Assembly: GCF_008360935.1 (NCBI RefSeq)
Contig: NZ_SRXO01000008.1
Coordinates: 1-64,000, forward strand
Source of the DNA: Siccirubricoccus phaeus
Lineage (GTDB): Bacteria; Pseudomonadota; Alphaproteobacteria; Acetobacterales; Acetobacteraceae
DNA: 64,000 nucleotides
Reading direction: 5' to 3'
The position numbers and the translations under genes were made by a program. Each line of letters starts with the position of its first letter. Position 1 is the first letter of the stretch. The notes under the pieces were generated by a model. The model was not told the DNA's origin, made no database searches, and saw nothing but the letters and a program-made list of their open reading frames with translations. Of the stretch, positions 45,174 to 53,602 are shown in pieces.

Positions 45174-46022
45174 ATGGCCAGCACCACGGATATGGCGACG
45201 GCGGAACCCGCCCCGCTGCACAAGCACCCCTATCACCTGGTCGATCCCTCGCCCTGGCCGCTCATCGGCTCCTTCTCCGGCGGCGCGCTGGTCCTCGGCA
45301 TCATCCTGCTGGCGCATTACGGCATCCATTGGATGCTCTGGCTCGGCATCATCGGCGTCGCCGCCACCATGTTCTTCTGGTGGCGGGACGTGATCCGGGA
45401 AGCCCATACCCCCGGCATGCACACGCCGATCGTCCGCATCGGCCTGCGCTACGGCATGACGCTCTTCATCGCCTCCGAGGTGATGTTCTTCGTTGCCTTC
45501 TTCTGGGCCTATTTCCATTTCGCCCTCTATCCGGCGCATGTCTCGGGCGCCGAGGTGGCGGTCTGGCCGCCGAAGGGCATCCTCACCTTCGATCCCTTCG
45601 GCCTGCCCTTCCTCAACACCATGATCCTCCTGCTCTCCGGCTGCACCGTCACCTGGGCGCATCACGGGCTGTTGCATGGCGACCGGAAGACGCTGATCCA
45701 GGGCCTGGCGCTGACCGTGGTGCTCGGCGCCAGCTTCACCTTCTTCCAGGCCGTGGAGTACATGGAGGCGCCGTTCAAGTTCACCGGCGGCGTCTATCCC
45801 TCCACCTTCTTCCTCGCCACCGGCTTCCACGGCTTCCATGTGCTGGTCGGCACCACCTTCCTGCTGGTCTGCCTGATCCGCGCCATGAAGGGGCATTTCA
45901 CGCCGGAGCGGCATTTCGGCTTCGAGGCGGCGGCCTGGTACTGGCATTTCGTGGACGTGGTGTGGCTGTTCCTCTTCGTCTGCATCTACTGGTGGGGCGC
46001 CGGCGAGATCGCCGAGCACTGA
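45174..46022 (+). CDS. coxC: Cytochrome c oxidase subunit III
   Basis: A membrane subunit of 282 residues with seven TM helices. It starts MASTTDMATAEPAPLHKHPY; the block KHPYHLVDPSPWPLIGSF is typical. Conserved features include EVMFFVAFFWAYFHFALYP, HGFHVLVGT and AAAWYWHFVDVVWLFLF. It is followed 1 bp later by the DUF983 gene. Confidence 0.96.
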   Translation: MASTTDMATAEPAPLHKHPYHLVDPSPWPLIGSFSGGALVLGIILLAHYGIHWMLWLGIIGVAATMFFWWRDVIREAHTPGMHTPIVRIGLRYGMTLFIASEVMFFVAFFWAYFHFALYPAHVSGAEVAVWPPKGILTFDPFGLPFLNTMILLLSGCTVTWAHHGLLHGDRKTLIQGLALTVVLGASFTFFQAVEYMEAPFKFTGGVYPSTFFLATGFHGFHVLVGTTFLLVCLIRAMKGHFTPERHFGFEAAAWYWHFVDVVWLFLFVCIYWWGAGEIAEH

Positions 46023-46023
46023 G

Positions 46024-46377
46024 ATGATGGCGGCTGGGCCGGCACCGCTGGTGCCGGCGGCCCTGCTGGGCCGCTGCCCGCGCTGCGGGCGCGGCCCGCT
46101 TTTCATCCGGGTGCTGGAGGTGCGGGAGGAATGCCCGGTCTGCGGCCTGGATCTCCGGGCGCATGATGCGGGGGACGGGCCGGCCGTCGCCGGCATCTTC
46201 CTGGTCGGCGCCATTGCGGTGATCGCCGCCCTGATCGTCGATACGAAATTCGGCCCGCCGCTCTGGGTGCATGCCGTACTGTGGCCGGTGGTGGTGCTGC
46301 CGCTGACGGTGGGGGTGATGCGGGTGGCGAAGGCGGCGCTGCTGGGGCTGAATTACCGTCACCGGCAGGGGGTGTGA
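46024..46377 (+). CDS. DUF983 family membrane protein
   Basis: A 117-residue protein with an N-terminal zinc-ribbon-like pair (GRCPRCGRGPLF and EECPVCGLDL) and two TM helices. DUF983 genes commonly lie between coxC and surf1 in alphaproteobacteria, so a role in oxidase assembly is likely but unproven. It starts 1 bp after coxC. Confidence 0.88.
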   Translation: MMAAGPAPLVPAALLGRCPRCGRGPLFIRVLEVREECPVCGLDLRAHDAGDGPAVAGIFLVGAIAVIAALIVDTKFGPPLWVHAVLWPVVVLPLTVGVMRVAKAALLGLNYRHRQGV

Positions 46378-46387
46378 GGCGCGGACC

Positions 46388-47113
46388 ATGGCAGGGCGCG
46401 GGCGGGGAGGCGGGCGAGGCTGGCTGCTGCCGCTCTGTGCCCTGCCGGTGCTGGTGGCGCTGCTGGGCCTCGGCACCTGGCAGGTGCAGCGGCTGCACTG
46501 GAAGACCGACCTGCTGGCCCGGATCGCCGCCGCCGAGGCCGGCCCGGCCGTACCGCTGACCGGCACGCCGGAGCCCTATGCCAAGGTGGCCGCCACCGGC
46601 CGCTTCGACCATGGGCGGGAGGCGCTGCTGGGGGTGGAGCTGCGCGGCAACAGCCTCGGCGCCCATCTGCTGGTGCCGTTGCTGCGGGAAGGGGCGCCGC
46701 CCTTGCTGGTGGACCGTGGCTGGGTGCCGCTGGAGCGGGACCGGCCGATCGCCCGGCCGGAGGGCGAGGTGGCGGTCACCGGCTATGTCCGGGAGGCGGA
46801 TGAGCGCGACTGGAACAGCCCGCGCGACGACCCGGCCGGCCGCCGCTTCTACCTCTTCGACCCGGCGGCGATCGGCCAGGCGCTGGACCTGCCGCCGCCT
46901 TCGCCCTTCGGCCTGGTGGCGCTGGCAGCGCCCGGCGCCGACCCCCGGGCGCTGCCGGTGGCGGCCAGCAGGCTGCCGCGGCCGACCAACCCGCATCTGG
47001 GCTATGCCGTCACCTGGTATGGGCTGGCGGCGGCGCTGGTGGCGGTGGTGGTGGCGGCGATGCGGCGGCGGCCGGATCCCGTGCCGCCGCCTCCGGATGA
47101 GGACGGCGTCTGA
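46388..47113 (+). CDS. SURF1 family oxidase assembly protein
   Basis: A 241-residue inner-membrane protein with a TM helix at each end (residues about 13-30 and 215-232) and a periplasmic domain. The blocks GTWQVQRLHWKTDLL, VDRGWVPLERDRP and NPHLGYAVTWYGLA are diagnostic. SURF1 assists heme a insertion into subunit I. It is the last gene of the cox operon. Confidence 0.93.
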   Translation: MAGRGRGGGRGWLLPLCALPVLVALLGLGTWQVQRLHWKTDLLARIAAAEAGPAVPLTGTPEPYAKVAATGRFDHGREALLGVELRGNSLGAHLLVPLLREGAPPLLVDRGWVPLERDRPIARPEGEVAVTGYVREADERDWNSPRDDPAGRRFYLFDPAAIGQALDLPPPSPFGLVALAAPGADPRALPVAASRLPRPTNPHLGYAVTWYGLAAALVAVVVAAMRRRPDPVPPPPDEDGV

Positions 47114-47347
47114 AGCGGGCGGGCGTCGTCTCTTCCACGAGGCGGCCCTCTGCGTCGGCATCGCGCGCCGGGCAGCGGGCGGGGACGGCCCGCCGCCATG
47201 TGGCCCTGAAGGACCGCGCTTCGCCCTGCGCGGCGGCGCCGCAACCTTGACACGCCGCAGGCCGCATGGCTGTCGCGACGGAAGCGCTCGGTGGCGCCGG
47301 GCGCGCGGATTGCACGCCCGGGCCGCAGGCCCTGAAGGAACCAACCC

Positions 47348-48829
47348 ATGAACGCCGCCTATCAGCGCCTCGCCACCCGCTTTGCCCGCATCGCCGCGCT
47401 GGGCGAGGCCAGCGCCATGCTGCACTGGGACGCCAGCGCCATGATGCCCCCCGGCGGCGGCGCCGCCCGCGGCGAGCAGCTCGCCACCCTGGCCGGCCTG
47501 CAGCATGAATTGCTCACCGCGCCGGAGGTCGCCGAGGACCTCGCCGCCGCCGCGGCCGAGGGCGAATGGCCCGAAGCCAACCTCGCCCTGATGCGGCGCG
47601 AGCATCTCCGCGCCACCTGCCTGCCCACGGCGCTGGTGGAGGCCACCACCCGCGCCAACGCCGCCTGCGAGAAGGTGTGGCGGGAGGCCAAGGCCCGCGC
47701 CGATTTCGCCCTGGTCCGCCCCCACCTCACCGAGGTCGTCCGGCTGCAGCGGGAGACCGCCGCCGCACTTTCCGCCGCCCTCGGCCTCGCCCCCTATGAT
47801 GCGCTGATGGATGGCTACCAGCCCGGCATCGCCGCCGCCGATGTGGAGCCGATCTTCGCCGCCTACCAAGCCTTCCTCGCCGAGGCCTTGCCCCAGGCCG
47901 AGGCCCGCGAGGCCGCCGCCCCCGCCCCCCTGCCGCTCACCGGCCCCTTCCCGGTGCCGCTGCAGCGGACGCTGTGCCGGGAGATGTCGGAGCGCGTCGG
48001 GCTGGACTACGCCCATGCCCGCCTCGACGAAAGCCTGCACCCCTTCTGCGGCGGCACCCCCACCGATGTCCGCATCACCACCTTCTATGCGGAGCAGGAG
48101 GTGGGGAAGGCGCTGCTCGGCGTGCTGCACGAGACCGGCCATGCGCTGTACGAGCGCGGCCTGCCGGAAGAATGGGCCCGCCAGCCGGTGGGCCAGGCCG
48201 CGGGGATGGCGGCGCATGAATCGCAGTCGCTCATCATCGAGATGCAGGCCTGCCGCTCGGACGCCTTCCTCGGCTTCCTCGGCCGCCGGCTGCAGGCGGT
48301 CTTCGGCGGCGACCCGGCGCGCTTCGCCCAGGCCAACCTCGCCCGCCACTGGCGCCGCGTGGCGCGCAGCCTCATCCGCGTCGATGCCGATGAGCTGACC
48401 TACCCCGCCCATGTCATCCTGCGCTTCCGGCTGGAACGCGCCATGATCGAGGGGCGGCTGGACGCCGCCGACCTGCCCGCCGCCTGGAACGAGGGGTTCC
48501 GCACCCTGCTCGGCATCGCGCCGCCGGATGACGCGCAGGGCTGCCTGCAGGACATCCACTGGCATGACGGCGCCTTCGGCTATTTCCCCAGCTACACCCT
48601 GGGCGCCATGGCGGCGGCGCAGTTGATGAAGGCGGCGCGGGCGGCGGTGCCGGGGCTGGAGGCGGCGATCGCCGAGGGCGATCTGCGTCCCCTGACCACC
48701 TGGCTGCGCGGGAAGGTGCACAGCCAGGGCTCCCGCCTCGGCTTCCAGGATCTGCTGCGGCATGCCACGGGCAAGCCGCTCGATCCGGAGGATTTCCTGG
48801 CGCATCTGCGGGCGCGCTACCTCGGCTGA
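47348..48829 (+). CDS. Carboxypeptidase M32 (thermostable carboxypeptidase 1 family)
   Basis: A cytoplasmic metallocarboxypeptidase of 493 residues. The zinc site is HETGH (VLHETGHALYERGL) with the downstream Glu in GMAAHESQS, and the M32 blocks DVRITT, HFLRFRLERAMIEG-like (ILRFRLERAMIEG) and HWHDGAFGYFPSYTLG are present. It stands alone, convergent with a DUF938 gene. Confidence 0.94.
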   Translation: MNAAYQRLATRFARIAALGEASAMLHWDASAMMPPGGGAARGEQLATLAGLQHELLTAPEVAEDLAAAAAEGEWPEANLALMRREHLRATCLPTALVEATTRANAACEKVWREAKARADFALVRPHLTEVVRLQRETAAALSAALGLAPYDALMDGYQPGIAAADVEPIFAAYQAFLAEALPQAEAREAAAPAPLPLTGPFPVPLQRTLCREMSERVGLDYAHARLDESLHPFCGGTPTDVRITTFYAEQEVGKALLGVLHETGHALYERGLPEEWARQPVGQAAGMAAHESQSLIIEMQACRSDAFLGFLGRRLQAVFGGDPARFAQANLARHWRRVARSLIRVDADELTYPAHVILRFRLERAMIEGRLDAADLPAAWNEGFRTLLGIAPPDDAQGCLQDIHWHDGAFGYFPSYTLGAMAAAQLMKAARAAVPGLEAAIAEGDLRPLTTWLRGKVHSQGSRLGFQDLLRHATGKPLDPEDFLAHLRARYLG

Positions 48830-48833
48830 GGCG

Positions 48834-48861
48834 GTGGCCGGGCGGCAGCAGCCCCGGCCAC
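48834..48861. terminator. Bidirectional hairpin between convergent genes
   Basis: A perfect 9-bp stem, GTGGCCGGG (48834-48842) with CCCGGCCAC (48853-48861), just after the M32 stop. There is no strong T-tract, so termination efficiency is uncertain. Confidence 0.4.
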
Positions 48862-48923
48862 TGCTTCCCGCAGCTTCGGCGGTGACGTTCGCGGCGGGCG
48901 CGCCCTGCGGTGCCGCGCCCGCT

Positions 48924-49544
48924 TCAGGCCATGTGGCTGCGGCGGAAGAGGAGGGTCAGGTTGTTCGCCGGCATCTCCTCGATGAGCGGTGGCAGGAATC
49001 CCTGGGCGACCGCCTCGGCCGTCACGGCCTCCAGCTCCCTGACCCCCCATGCCGGGTTGCGCCGGCGCAGATCGGCGTCGAATGCCGCGTTGCTCGGCGC
49101 GGTATGGGTGCCCCGGCGGAACGGGCCGTAGAGCGCCAGCACCCCGCCCGGGCCCAGGCAGCTCCCCGCGCCCGCCATCAGCGCCGGCGTCGCTGCCCAG
49201 GGCGCGATGTGGATCATGTTGGCGCAGAACACCGCCTCGGCCCGGGCGACGGGCCAGGGCGTTTCCCGGACATCCAGCGCCAGGGCCGGGCGGAGATTGG
49301 GCAGGCCGGCCCGCCGCGCCCAGGCATCGATGCTGGCCCGGGCGCCGGCCTCCGGGTCACTGGGCTGGAAGACCAGGCCAGGCAGGGCGGCGGCGAAATG
49401 CATCGCATGCTCCCCGCTGCCGCTGGCGATCTCCAGCACCAGCCCCGCCTGCGGCAGGTGCCGGCGCAGCACCGCCAGGATGGCGTCTTGGTTGCGCAGC
49501 GCGGCGGGGGCGTGGCGGCGGGCATCCTCGGCGGGGGCGGGCAT
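48924..49544 (-). CDS. DUF938 class I SAM-dependent methyltransferase-like protein
   Basis: A 206-residue protein. The start at 49544 has GAGGAGA 5-7 bp upstream. APAALRNQDAILAVLRRHLP and VLEIASGSGEHAMHFAAALP are the DUF938 opening and SAM motif I; FCANMIHIAPW is motif IV-like. The substrate is unknown. Confidence 0.85.
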   Translation of the reverse strand: MPAPAEDARRHAPAALRNQDAILAVLRRHLPQAGLVLEIASGSGEHAMHFAAALPGLVFQPSDPEAGARASIDAWARRAGLPNLRPALALDVRETPWPVARAEAVFCANMIHIAPWAATPALMAGAGSCLGPGGVLALYGPFRRGTHTAPSNAAFDADLRRRNPAWGVRELEAVTAEAVAQGFLPPLIEEMPANNLTLLFRRSHMA

Positions 49545-49763
49545 GGGGGTCTCCTCGGTGGGCCGGGGGAAGATTGGCGCCACGGGGCGAAGGGCCAGGG
49601 GCCGTCGGCAATTTCCCCGGCAATTCTCCGGCTACCGGCGCCTTTGCCTGGCTGGCCTGGCCGGCGCGCGGGCATCGCGCCGGGTGCGGGCGGCGGCGCG
49701 GCTGGGACCGTGCTGCGTGCTGCCGCCCCCGGCTGGCGGCACGGCCCCGGCACCCGTCCCACG

Positions 49764-51287
49764 CTACCCTGCCGCGCCGAAGCGCAGCCCGTGCCTCGCC
49801 GCATAGGCGCGCAGCCGGGCCGGGTCCTGCCCCGCCCAGGCGAGGCCGACATGCCCGTCCGGCCGCAGCAGGTAGGCGGCATCCCGCGCCAGCCCGGCCC
49901 GTCCGGCCGCCGCGCTCCAGGGGAAGGCATCGAGCTTCAGGCCGAGCTCCGCCGCCACCGCAACCAAAGGCGGCGCGGCCTCGCCATGGAGCTGCAGCCG
50001 CCAGCCCCGCCCATCCAGCGGGGCATGGCTGTCCCCGCCCGGCACCTCGAGGAAGGGCAGCCGCGCCCCGGCCGGCAGCGCCCCGGCCCTGCCCTCGCTG
50101 AGGGGGCTGTCCGGATAGGCGATGTGGATCTGCGAGACGGTGCGGAACAGCCGCCGCCGCACCGGCCCGATGCCGAGCAGCGGCGGCGCCAGGCGCGGCA
50201 GCACCAGGCTGCGCAGCAGCCGGCTGCCGAGGCCGGTGCCGACCATGGCGGTGAAGGCCCGGTCCGTGGTGGCGACCAGGCTCCGGGCGAAGCCGATCCG
50301 CTCCGGCTCGTAGCTGTCCAGCAGGCTTTCCGCCGCGCGGCCCCGCAGCACCTCCGCCAGCTTCCAGCCGAGATTCACCGCGTCGCCGATGCCGGTGTTC
50401 ATCCCCTGGCCGCCGGCCGGGCTGTGGATATGGCCGGCATCCCCGGCGAGGAAGGCGCGGCCGCGCCGGAAGCCCGCCGCCACGCGGTGGTGCACGTGGT
50501 AGGTGGAGAACCAGTTCACCCGCGCCACCGAAATGCCGAGCATCGCCTCGGCCGTCGGGCGGATGGCCTCGAACTCCACCGCCTCCCGGTCGCCCAGCCC
50601 GGGCGGCAGGATGCCGATCACCCGCTGCATGCCGGTGCGCCGCACCGGGAAGAGCAGCGCCAGGCCCTGGGCGGCAAGGTTCGCCTCGATATCCGGGCGG
50701 GGCGGGCCGTCGATGGCGACATCCGCCACGTAGAAGCGCTGGGCATAGGTGCCGCCGGGAAAGCCGAGGCCGAGCGCCTGCCGCACCCGGCTATGGGCGC
50801 CGTCGCAGCCGCAGAGCCAGGCGGCGTCGCAGCTTTCCTCCCCGGCCGGCGTCGCCAGGGTCGCGCGGACCCCGTCCGGCCCCTTCGCCAGCGCCCGCAG
50901 CGCCACCCCCCATTCCACCCGGACGCCCAGCGCGACGAGCTGCCGCCCCAGCAGCGCCTCATGCTCGTCCTGCGGCAGGCTGAGGATGAAGGGGTAGCGG
51001 CTTTCGCCGGCGCCGAGCGCGCCGAGATCGAGCCGTGCCACCTCCCGCCCCGCCTCGCGCAGGCGCAGCGCCGCCATGGGGATGCCGGCCGCGACCACCC
51101 TCTCCGCGAAGCCGAATTGGCGGTAGAATTCCAGGGTGCGCGCATGCACCGCCATGGCGCGGGAGGCCTCGCCGGGCCCGGAGGCGCGGTCGATGATGCG
51201 GCAGGCAATGCCCCGCCGGGCGAGCTGGATGGCGAGCACCAGGCCGGTGGGACCGGCACCGACGATCAGGACCTGGGTCTGCGGCAT
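49764..51287 (-). CDS. FAD-dependent aromatic monooxygenase (PheA/TfdB family)
   Basis: A 507-residue flavoprotein hydroxylase. N-terminal GXGXXG is VLIVGAGPTGLVLAIQLARR; the FAD-ribityl motif is LAGDAGHIHSPAGGQGMNTG. A C-terminal thioredoxin-like tail ends the protein. It may hydroxylate a phenolic or polyketide-type substrate. It lies downstream of the DUF305 gene on the same strand, but a GC-rich repeat separates them. Confidence 0.88.
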   Translation of the reverse strand: MPQTQVLIVGAGPTGLVLAIQLARRGIACRIIDRASGPGEASRAMAVHARTLEFYRQFGFAERVVAAGIPMAALRLREAGREVARLDLGALGAGESRYPFILSLPQDEHEALLGRQLVALGVRVEWGVALRALAKGPDGVRATLATPAGEESCDAAWLCGCDGAHSRVRQALGLGFPGGTYAQRFYVADVAIDGPPRPDIEANLAAQGLALLFPVRRTGMQRVIGILPPGLGDREAVEFEAIRPTAEAMLGISVARVNWFSTYHVHHRVAAGFRRGRAFLAGDAGHIHSPAGGQGMNTGIGDAVNLGWKLAEVLRGRAAESLLDSYEPERIGFARSLVATTDRAFTAMVGTGLGSRLLRSLVLPRLAPPLLGIGPVRRRLFRTVSQIHIAYPDSPLSEGRAGALPAGARLPFLEVPGGDSHAPLDGRGWRLQLHGEAAPPLVAVAAELGLKLDAFPWSAAAGRAGLARDAAYLLRPDGHVGLAWAGQDPARLRAYAARHGLRFGAAG

Positions 51288-51324
51288 GCGGCGCCTCCGG
51301 CGGGAGCTTGCGGGGTCAACCCAC

Positions 51325-51400
51325 GGGTCGGGAACTCGGACTTCGGTCCGGGGGAGGAGTATCCTCCCCGGCGGGCCTCAGGGGCAGAACCCCCTGGCCT
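51325..51400. repeat. GC-rich 3'-end repeat, copy at 51.35 kb
   Basis: The central hairpin is GGGGAGGA-GTA-TCCTCCCC (51351-51369), followed by a 3' AGGGGCAGAACCCCCT hairpin. It lies between the DUF305 gene and the FAD monooxygenase on the minus strand, and probably terminates the former. Confidence 0.6.
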
Positions 51401-51476
51401 TCCCCTCGACGTCCCCGGGCAGGTGCCCGTGCCGCGCAGCATGCCGGCGGAAGGTGAATCCCGCACCTGCCGGCGC

Positions 51477-51962
51477 TCAGCCCGGCGGCGGCAGGCGCGG
51501 GGCATCCGCGGGCGGCGGCTGCCGCTCCAGCGACTCGATCAGGTCCCGCATCTCGCCGATCTCCCGCTGCTGCGCCGCGATGATCCGGTCGGCGAGGTCG
51601 CGCACGCGGGGATCATGGATGCGCGCCCGCTCGCTGGTCAGGATCGCGATGGAATGGTGCGGGATCATCGCCTTCATGTAGGCGACGTCATCCACCGTGG
51701 CCTGGCTGCGCACCAGGAAGAGCGCACCGGTAAAGGCCAGGGCGGCGCCGAGCAGGATGGCGAGGTTGGCCCGCCGGTTCCGGTACATCCCCCACATGAA
51801 GAGCAGCATGATGGCGGCCATGGCGGCGCCCATCACCACCGCCATCCAGCTTCGCGTCTGGCTGAAGAAGAGATGCGCGGCCGAATAGGCGTTCAGGTAC
51901 ATCAGGCCGAACATGACGAGGGTCGAGGTCGCGATCATCGTGCCGAAGCGGGCATAGCTCAT
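51477..51962 (-). CDS. DUF305 membrane protein
   Basis: A 161-residue protein with three or four N-terminal TM helices and a C-terminal DUF305 (ferritin-like four-helix) domain, including the hallmark MIPHHSIAILTSERARI. DUF305 proteins are often found with copper or heavy-metal resistance genes, but no such partner is adjacent here. The ATG at 51962 has GGAGG 8 bp upstream. It runs divergently from an MFS transporter. Confidence 0.88.
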   Translation of the reverse strand: MSYARFGTMIATSTLVMFGLMYLNAYSAAHLFFSQTRSWMAVVMGAAMAAIMLLFMWGMYRNRRANLAILLGAALAFTGALFLVRSQATVDDVAYMKAMIPHHSIAILTSERARIHDPRVRDLADRIIAAQQREIGEMRDLIESLERQPPPADAPRLPPPG

Positions 51963-52112
51963 CGGCCGGGCCTCCTGCGGGGGATGGGCGGGGAACGCCG
52001 CGCAACCCGGGAGGATGCCGGCGGGGAGCCTGGGGGAAGCGGCAGCGGCGGCATGGCAGCCCCCCCCGCCGCGGGATGGACGCCCCCGCCGCTGCGGTGC
52101 ACAAAAGCGGGA

Positions 52113-53288
52113 ATGTCCGCCCCGCACCTTCCGAACCCGAACCGGCTGATCCTGCTGCTCGGCATCACGGCCTTCGCCGGGGCGCTCAGCGTGCGGGTCA
52201 CCGATCCCTTCGTCGCCATCATCGCCGAGGAATTCGCCGCACCGCCGGACCGGGTGGCGCTGCTCGCCTCCGCCTTCGCGGTGCCCTTTGCGCTGATCCA
52301 GCCGATCCTCGGGCCGATCGGCGATGCGCTGGGCAAAAGGCGGGTGATCCGGGTCTCGCTCCTCCTGCTCTCCGTGATGGCGCTGATCGCGCCCTTCTCC
52401 CCCGGCCTCGGCACGCTGATGCTGCTGCGGGCGCTGACCGGCATGGCGGCGGGCGGCATCATGCCGCTGACCCTCGCCACCATCGGCGATGCGGTGCCGC
52501 TGAAGGACCGGCAGGTGGCGCTCAGCCGGGTGCTGGTCTTCGCCATCGCCGGGCAGATCGGCGGCGGGGTGCTGGCCGGGATGCTGGCGCCGGTGCTCGG
52601 CTGGCGCGGCGTGCTGGGCCTGTGCGGCGGGGTCGCGGTGCTGGCCTCCGCGCTGCTGGCGATGATCCCCTTCGGCGGCCCGCCGGAGCCGCGCCTGCCC
52701 TTCGAGCCGGTCAGGGCCTTCGGCCGCTACCGCGCCCTGCTCGGCATGCCGGCGGCGCGGCTGCTGTTCGGCGCGGTGCTGGTGGAGGGGATCCTGATCT
52801 TCGGCACCTTCCCCTACCTGACCCTGCTGCTGGGACAGCACGGGCTGGCGGAGGCGGCGGGCGCCAGCTTCGAGGCGGGGCTGACGGTGGCCGCCTTCGG
52901 CTGCGGCGGCTTCGCCTATGCGGCGCTGGTGAAGAGCGCGCTCGGCCGGCTGGGCCAGGCGCGGATGGTGGTGCTGGGCGGGGCGATGTCGGGGGTGGCG
53001 CTGCTCGGCTTCGGCCTGGCGCCGACGGCCTGGCTCTTCGTCTCGGCCGGGCTGCTGCTCGGGGTCGGGTTCTACATGATGCATAACAGCATCCAGACCC
53101 GGGTGACGGAGGTGGCGCCGGAGGCCCGCGGCTCCGCGGTGGCGATGCACGCCTTCCACTTCTTCATCGGCCAGTCGCTGGGGCCGGTGGTGATCGGGGC
53201 GATGATCGGCGGCTTCGGCGCGCCGGTCGCGCTGGCGCTGGCCGGGGCGGGGATCGTGGCGCTGGCGTTGAAGCTGGGGCGGCGGTAG
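52113..53288 (+). CDS. MFS transporter (DHA1-like drug/metabolite exporter)
   Basis: A 12-TM permease of 391 residues. The MFS motif A between TM2 and TM3 reads GPIGDALGKRRVIR, and the TM5 motif C region GQIGGGVLAGMLAPVLGWR is antiporter-like. The start at 52113 gives the normal N-terminus (MSAPHLPNPNRLILLLG). Substrate unknown. It is convergent with carD. Confidence 0.9.
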   Translation: MSAPHLPNPNRLILLLGITAFAGALSVRVTDPFVAIIAEEFAAPPDRVALLASAFAVPFALIQPILGPIGDALGKRRVIRVSLLLLSVMALIAPFSPGLGTLMLLRALTGMAAGGIMPLTLATIGDAVPLKDRQVALSRVLVFAIAGQIGGGVLAGMLAPVLGWRGVLGLCGGVAVLASALLAMIPFGGPPEPRLPFEPVRAFGRYRALLGMPAARLLFGAVLVEGILIFGTFPYLTLLLGQHGLAEAAGASFEAGLTVAAFGCGGFAYAALVKSALGRLGQARMVVLGGAMSGVALLGFGLAPTAWLFVSAGLLLGVGFYMMHNSIQTRVTEVAPEARGSAVAMHAFHFFIGQSLGPVVIGAMIGGFGAPVALALAGAGIVALALKLGRR

Positions 53289-53340
53289 GCGGCCATCGGG
53301 CCGATGGACCGGCCTTGGCCCGGCGGCCCGGATCCTTGCC

Positions 53341-53448
53341 CTAGAGCGGGATCGGTTGAGCTGCGCTCACCCGCCCCCGCTCTAGCTCATTGTTCGGTCG
53401 CGTGATTCACGGTTTCGGTCGATTCGACCTCAACCGATCACGCTCTAG
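53341..53448 (+). repeat. CTAG palindromic repeat, module C, copy 3
   Basis: 108 bp, same orientation as copy 1, with one extra C in the internal CCGCCCCCGC tract. The right terminal repeat has one mismatch (ATCACGC). Confidence 0.9.
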
Positions 53449-53489
53449 GCGGCCGCGGCCCCCGCTGCGAGGCAGCAGGTTCACCCGTC

Positions 53490-53602
53490 GGGTCGCGAAC
53501 TCGAACCGGGGTCCGGAGGCCAGGTCCTGGCCCCTGGCCCCTGGCGGGGGTGCAGAGGGCAGCACCCCTGCCGGCGGGCGGGGGGCGAAACCCCCAGGGC
53601 CT
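53490..53602. repeat. GC-rich 3'-end repeat, copy at 53.5 kb
   Basis: The central hairpin is GGCCAGG-T-CCTGGCC (53518-53532) after GGGGTCCGGA; a GC-rich 3' part follows. It lies between convergent MFS and carD genes and ends at the carD stop codon. Confidence 0.55.
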